The notes beneath the pieces were generated by a model. That model saw nothing but the letters and a program-made list of their open reading frames with translations. It ran no database searches and was not told where the DNA came from. Shown piece after piece: positions 17,912 through 21,977 of a stretch of DNA of 21,977 nt (position 1 is the first letter of the stretch; each line of letters begins with the position of its first letter). The position numbers and the translations under genes were made by a program. Source of the DNA: Fragilariopsis cylindrus CCMP1102 (Eukaryota > Bacillariophyta > Bacillariophyceae > Bacillariales > Bacillariaceae); contig FMBT01000189.1 of NCBI GenBank assembly GCA_900095095.1, forward strand, positions 1 to 21,977, given 5' to 3'.

Positions 17912-18287
17912 TTTTGAAGTTTTTTTTATTATGAATTCAGGATACCGTCACAAGTATGAAGGAGTCATGTATTATCACGTTTGGTATTGATGACGGAGCA
18001 TTCGCAGTAAGTTAGTGGAGGTACCGCCAAGCAGGATTACACAAGATCGATTCGATCACAAAAGTGGAAGAACATCATAGATTGTTTATTTCGCCAAAAC
18101 CGAAAAAAATTACCATGGTGAAAAAGTAGCCGTTTGTTTGTTTTCAGTCGTGAATAAAATCAATCCAATGAAATGAAAAGGCAACGAAAGACATATGAAA
18201 GATGAAGCGTTGAATGAGATAGTGTTATTAATTGAAAAATAGTGGAGGGAGTCCAACAGGATTACGCAAGAATGATCATCCTTCGCA
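17912..18287. other. Intergenic region with a ~40-bp degenerate direct repeat
   Basis: This spacer lies between the 5' end of the CRC gene and the 3' end of the next minus-strand gene. AGTGGAGGTACCGCCAAGCA followed by GGATTAC and CAAGA (about 18015-18052) recurs as AGTGGAGGGAGTCCAACA with the same following words (about 18241-18275). No gene is assigned. Confidence 0.5.
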
Positions 18288-19019
18288 CTATAATGTATTG
18301 TTTACAATACATTCGAGGTGCGAACGCATACAAGTACTGTACAACACACAACACACGATAACAAGGCAAATTATTAACAGGTACATTTTGCGCGCAATCC
18401 GTAGATAAATATCATTATACGATAATCTTGAATGTCCATTTGCCTTTTGGAAGTACGAACGGTTCAATACGATACAGTGCAACGCTGTGGTGTAGCATAA
18501 AGTAGCAATAGATATCAATGATATTAAAGAAAAACTTACCTTGACGGATGAGGGTGGTGGAGAAAACAAATGACGTTGCGAAGATGTGTGTACTGTGTGA
18601 CGCGATGGAGTTGAACTAGTCTGCGTACCAGTATTAGCATTAGCATTAGCATTAGCATTAGCATTAGCATTACTCTGAGAGGAGGAAGATGATGACGTAG
18701 TTGGAGGAACACTTTCAGGTTCTTGAGATTGACATGGCGATTTCGTTGCTCTCTCTTCTTCATTTTGTTGTTGTTGCTGTTGCTGCTCTTCTAGTTGTTG
18801 TTGCTTTGTTGCCCCTTGATCTGAAATATGTTGCCGTATCGATCCGTCAGAAGATGATTTTGCAGTAACGTTACTACTTGTACAACTATTATTGTTCGAC
18901 AACCCCATGTTGTCTTCTTTTCGATCTTCGTTGCCCTCGTCATTTTTTTCTGGATCTCGATTGTCGCTGCTACTGCTCTCTTCTGATTTCGCAGTCATCT
19001 TTCTAGTAGAAGCGGGCAT
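18288..19019 (-). CDS. Low-complexity Gln- and Asn-Ala-repeat protein, function unknown
   Basis: I do not recognise this gene. The first real ATG is at 19019. Exon 1 (19019-18540, 160 codons) is hydrophilic: Ser/Asp/Asn-rich, a poly-Gln run broken by Glu, a poly-Ser stretch, an Asn-Ala repeat, then SSVK. A strong donor AAG|GTAAGT follows. An acceptor at 18444 (CAAAAG|GCA) would remove 96 nt in phase and add 51 residues with a hydrophobic helix, MYLLIICLVIVCCVLYS, near the end, giving about 211 aa with a possible tail anchor. Without splicing the frame also stays open through the intron and adds another hydrophobic stretch. The acceptor could lie further downstream, so the C-terminus is uncertain. 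Disorder is clear; no function can be assigned. Confidence 0.5.
   Translation of the reverse strand: MPASTRKMTAKSEESSSSDNRDPEKNDEGNEDRKEDNMGLSNNNSCTSSNVTAKSSSDGSIRQHISDQGATKQQQLEEQQQQQQQNEEERATKSPCQSQEPESVPPTTSSSSSSQSNANANANANANANTGTQTSSTPSRHTVHTSSQRHLFSPPPSSVKVSFSLISLISIATLCYTTALHCIVLNRSYFQKANGHSRLSYNDIYLRIARKMYLLIICLVIVCCVLYSTCMRSHLECIVNNTL
18633..18668 (-). repeat. (ATTAGC)6 hexanucleotide repeat encoding Asn-Ala
   Basis: Six perfect ATTAGC copies on the plus strand read as AATGCT on the coding minus strand and give an Asn-Ala run. A diverged form of the same unit (GCTGATGCTAATGCTAGTGC) occurs on the opposite strand at the window end (about 21953-21977). Confidence 0.85.
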
Positions 19020-19412
19020 GATTAGATTTACTCTCGAGTCGATTTTTTTCAAAAATTGTTTTCCCGTTCTTGAATCTACAGTACACTGTCGGTTCGGCTA
19101 CTTGTATTCTTCGTAAGTTTAGGAACGTCTAACTTGCTCACTCCAAAATGGATACAGTCGCTGCGATACAATATCAGTATATTTTACTAAATGCTGTTTA
19201 TGTTGATATAGGTACGAAAGAAACAAGCACCTCTATCTTGGTAAAGTTGTCGACGGAATAAGCACAGTTAATAAGTTTCAACTCGAGTTGTAACCTATCG
19301 TATCCAAAGGTGCACTGCAATAAATAAATGATGATGTATCTTGAGCCTACAATTGTACCGTAATGTCAATACGTACAGTTTCCTTCACAATAACTGCAAC
19401 TAATACTATATT

Positions 19413-19426
19413 GTACAGTACTGTAC
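19413..19426. other. 14-bp perfect palindrome GTACAGTACTGTAC
   Basis: This self-complementary site combines both orientations of the TACTGTA heptamer that is common in this window's intergenic DNA. It lies about 400 bp upstream of the minus-strand gene starting at 19019. Its role is unknown. Confidence 0.7.
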
Positions 19427-20433
19427 TGTCAGTAGCAGGGGGACTGCTACTTTGTTGGTCGTCGCACTCAAAAACTGCAAAATATACAAAAACTGCGCCA
19501 AAGTATGGAAAGTAGTGATGCCGCGAAAAAGAAATAACGATCTGGCTCGCAAATTCAAAAATAAATTTGAGCGTGCATCTCTCAACGGTGGGATTTTACG
19601 CACGAAAATTTAGAGCGTGACGCGAAAAAGTTTCAGAGCGCTAAATTTTAAACTGGAAAGCCGATCGCAATTCTCCCGCGAGAAATTCTTTTTTCTCATT
19701 TCCAGCCACAATTAATCAGTCCCCCCACAAAATTGGGCGAGTCACGGTCCGACATTGAAAAAATCGAAAAATGATATTGAAATCGCTGTTTCCCCCCGGA
19801 TGGAAGATAAACAAACATAACTTTGAGTCGGGCGGTATTTATTCAGTAAATGACATCTAGGTAGGTGTCACAAACATTGAACCATCAAAGTAGACAGTTT
19901 TTGCTTTTCCAAAAATCATTGACAGTAAACTACCCAGTGGCAAGATCTTGCTGATAGAATCCTTACAAAATTGACGTGCATTACTATCTTGATCAGTCCT
20001 TTTTTACACTTCCTTTCTCTGTTCTGACTGGACTTACTCGCATGTGTATTTTACAATTAGTGATGCTGCAATCATTATTCATGATGAAAATCACAATCTA
20101 CCAAATAAGTAGCTCCTAGGCTTGTTGAGGTCATCACTATGCAATCCCCATAGAAGCATGACATGGCTTCCATTAGCATGATGTGGTAAAAACACCCACA
20201 ATTTTGGCCACAGATACTACTTACTCACTGGTAAATTGTCTCCAGTACAACAGAGAAAAGCTATAGTCCTACTGTTGTAAAAACTTCATCTTGTTCAAAT
20301 TTCTATGAGCTCTCATCAATATTTTTTGTAGTTTGTTATTAACTTATTGCCACTTGTAGTACAAATTTTGAAAAGTATCATAAAATGGGCGGGTAAACTG
20401 CGTGATTTTTGGTCTTAGTGGTTTCTCAAATCT

Positions 20434-20490
20434 TGTTCCAGTTTCCTCTGCGTTCCAGTTTTTCCTCTGCGTTCCAGTTTTTCCTCTGCG
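20434..20490 (+). repeat. 19-bp tandem repeat, about 3 copies
   Basis: TTCCAGTTTTTCCTCTGCG occurs twice in full and once with two T's missing, head to tail. The near-perfect copies indicate recent slippage. The DNA is non-coding. Confidence 0.85.
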
Positions 20491-20714
20491 TATAGTATTA
20501 CAGTATAATATTATTCGGCAGTTTTATGCAAATGGTTCTTTGTGAAGTTGTTTGTTGTAGTGGTTAACAGCTGTTAAGTTAAAGTTTTCATTGATTTGGA
20601 GGCACCAGTACCAGATGCTTGTTTACTGTTCCTGGAACCGGTAACTCTGACATGGAGGACCTTGTTTTGTTGGTTGACTTTCTCTGCCACAGCAGCTTTT
20701 TTTTGGTTCGTTTT

Positions 20715-20738
20715 AAAGAGTAGTAAAAACTACTCTTT
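20715..20738. other. Perfect 10-bp hairpin with an AAAA loop
   Basis: AAAGAGTAGT and ACTACTCTTT are perfect inverted arms around AAAA. In RNA this would be a compact tetraloop hairpin. It is in a non-coding stretch and has no clear association with a gene end. Confidence 0.6.
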
Positions 20739-21350
20739 CCATTTCTGTGATCATTGGGTTGAGTATCAGGGGATGAATAAATCATCACTAGTGGATGCTA
20801 GATGGTAACTTTGCTCTGGAACCATGACTATGCGTTGGTTGTTCTCAGACATGATGGATGGAGATGATTGAGATGATAGATTCAATGGTTTGTAGACTTA
20901 GTACATAATTAGTGCTTTAGGGCATCACTTCAAAATTCGTATTCGTTGCACGTCTGATGTAAAAGAGTGACGCTTTAAAATTGTGCTGAAGCCGGTGTCA
21001 ATAGTGTCAAGAAATAGTGTTTCATGTTCATTATTCGACAAATAATGACGAATGATAGTCTTTAACATGTCACCTCCTAAACAAACTTAGTGATCCAATT
21101 CTGATCGAGGATTGGTGACATGGGCTGTCATTCACGTGTAAAAGTGTACAATAAACTGCATTCATACTCACGGTTCGTTTGGCAAAGGATGATGTACACA
21201 TCATAACATATCATAACAAGCACAAACATTAAATATCCTGACCGCTTAGTTCCTTTCTACGAGTTCTTATCATCCTAAAAAGTACTTTGAATACATAATA
21301 GACGAAAAAATGCCGAAATATCCGTCCGATGTATCGATAAGCACTTGCGT

Positions 21351-21875
21351 ATGGGACATGGATGCCATTATCCGACAACTGCTAGTCATGTTCAGTCGGG
21401 TTCGATGTCAGGAAACTTTCTACTTTCTGCTCCTCGAAAAATATCCTTCGAAGACAATCGATGTGGTTCAGATTCGAATCCTTCGATATGTAGTGACGAT
21501 ACTCGTATACCGATAAAGAACAACAAAACAGAAACCAAAAAGAACACTGTCCCGCAGAAGAAAGAAGAGAAGAGGAGGAGGAACGAATCCACCGACAATT
21601 ATTCGAAGGAAACGTTCCTTATTAGTGCGTCCAACACAAGTTTATCCTTGGTAGACCTAGCGAAGTCGGTGCCACAAGGGGCCAATGTCGATGGCGATGA
21701 TAGTTATCGTGATGAGGAAGAAGAGCAACATATTGAAGAGAGGAAAGCAAAAAGAACACGGTCCTTCAATGTTTCTCCTCGTAGTATCTTTCGTACAGAA
21801 TCAAACCTTTCATCCTCATCAGATGTGGACAACAACCACAACCATCAGGAAACTCTAATTGGGGTCATTTTGTAA
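21351..21875 (+). CDS. Ser- and charge-rich hypothetical protein, gene probably incomplete
   Basis: I do not recognise this gene. From the ATG at 21351 it reads 174 residues: MGHGCHYPTTASHV, then KISFEDN, a Lys/Arg-Glu block (KKEEKRRRNE), SLVDLAKSVPQ, an acidic EEEEQ segment, RSIFRTESNLSSSSD and an Asn-His run. The same frame is open upstream to about 21250, where CGCTTAG could be an acceptor, so an upstream exon is possible. An overlapping ATG frame at 21310-21516 is less protein-like. After the stop at 21876-21878 region, an acceptor ATCACAG near 21921 would open ELPDNTLLLTCADANASAN to the window end, so the gene may continue beyond it. Composition suggests a disordered, possibly nuclear protein; function unknown. 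Confidence 0.45.
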   Translation: MGHGCHYPTTASHVQSGSMSGNFLLSAPRKISFEDNRCGSDSNPSICSDDTRIPIKNNKTETKKNTVPQKKEEKRRRNESTDNYSKETFLISASNTSLSLVDLAKSVPQGANVDGDDSYRDEEEEQHIEERKAKRTRSFNVSPRSIFRTESNLSSSSDVDNNHNHQETLIGVIL

Positions 21876-21977
21876 ACATGGTAGTTGACGACGAAGATGA
21901 AGAAGAAGAGAATATCACAGGAACTTCCTGATAACACCCTCCTCCTCACGTGTGCTGATGCTAATGCTAGTGCTAAT

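Larger units (their letters stand above)
19020..21250. other. 2.2-kb non-coding region
   Basis: No ORF with a recognisable domain is seen. The first part should contain the promoter of the minus-strand low-complexity gene. It holds GC-rich words, GACGCGAAAA (about 19619) and TCTCCCGCGAGAAA (about 19673), that resemble E2F-type cores. The rest holds a palindrome (19413-19426), a 19-bp tandem repeat (20434-20490) and a perfect hairpin (20715-20738). A 65-residue minus-strand ORF at 20588-20785 has an ATG but no support. Confidence 0.5.

Noticed and set aside
18018..18280. Ulp1/SENP-type protease fragment suggested by CVILLDSLHY
   Set aside because: The catalytic His (HWSL) and Cys (GSDCG) segments are not found on the minus strand nearby, and the second copy lacks the DSL.
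20588..20785. Minus-strand 65-residue ORF (YSLKRTKKKLLWQRK..)
   Set aside because: It has an ATG and a plausible charge pattern, but it is short, isolated and without homology I recognise.
1..21977. Defence island, CRISPR array, prophage or bacterial operon
   Set aside because: Introns, targeting signals and gene families are eukaryotic, and no spaced repeats or phage genes are present.

Overview
The window reads as nuclear DNA of a diatom or closely related stramenopile. Several genes are interrupted by short GT-AG introns, mostly about 94-226 nt. One protein carries a signal peptide followed by an AFA-F junction, like the ASAFAP-type plastid targeting of secondary red-lineage algae. The predicted proteins are rich in Asn, Ser, Gln and His simple repeats, and the intergenic DNA is AT-rich. 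There are no bacterial-style operons, no CRISPR array and no RNA gene that I could support. Species is not assigned. All exon joins are inferred from the sequence alone.

Layout. 1-737: promoter-like DNA with a degenerate ~62-bp tandem repeat. 738-2339 (+): an atypical E2F (E2F7/E2F8/DEL type) with two E2F DNA-binding domains in one chain. 2340-8134: a 5.8-kb stretch with no convincing gene. It holds a decayed tandem duplication, a broken ORF remnant, a long stem-loop next to T-runs and a perfect CRE-like palindrome. 8135-9664 (+): a four-exon atypical SDR (NmrA/TIC62-like Rossmann protein) with an apparent three-part presequence to the thylakoid lumen. Its first two introns start with nearly the same sequence. 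10102-11831 (-): an Asn/Ser-rich protein with an RVSF motif and one membrane segment. 12486-13933 (+): a membrane-anchored divergent protein kinase, transcribed away from the previous gene. The 650-bp gap between them holds a ~31-bp inverted repeat. 14640-17630 (-): a CXC/CRC (tesmin/TSO1/LIN54-like) DNA-binding protein that ends in an F-box. 18288-19019 (-): a Gln- and Asn-Ala-repeat protein with a possible tail anchor. 19020-21250: non-coding, with palindromes and a 19-bp tandem repeat. 21351-21977 (+): a Ser/charged-rich hypothetical protein near the window end.

How the genes relate. Most genes look independent. The clearest functional link is that atypical E2Fs and LIN54-like CRC proteins are both cell-cycle promoter-binding factors in plants and animals, and both occur here about 12 kb apart. 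The most unusual gene is the CRC protein fused to an F-box, which suggests a DNA-bound SCF ubiquitin-ligase adaptor. The most unusual sequence event is the near-identity of two intron starts in the SDR gene, which looks like recent intron duplication.
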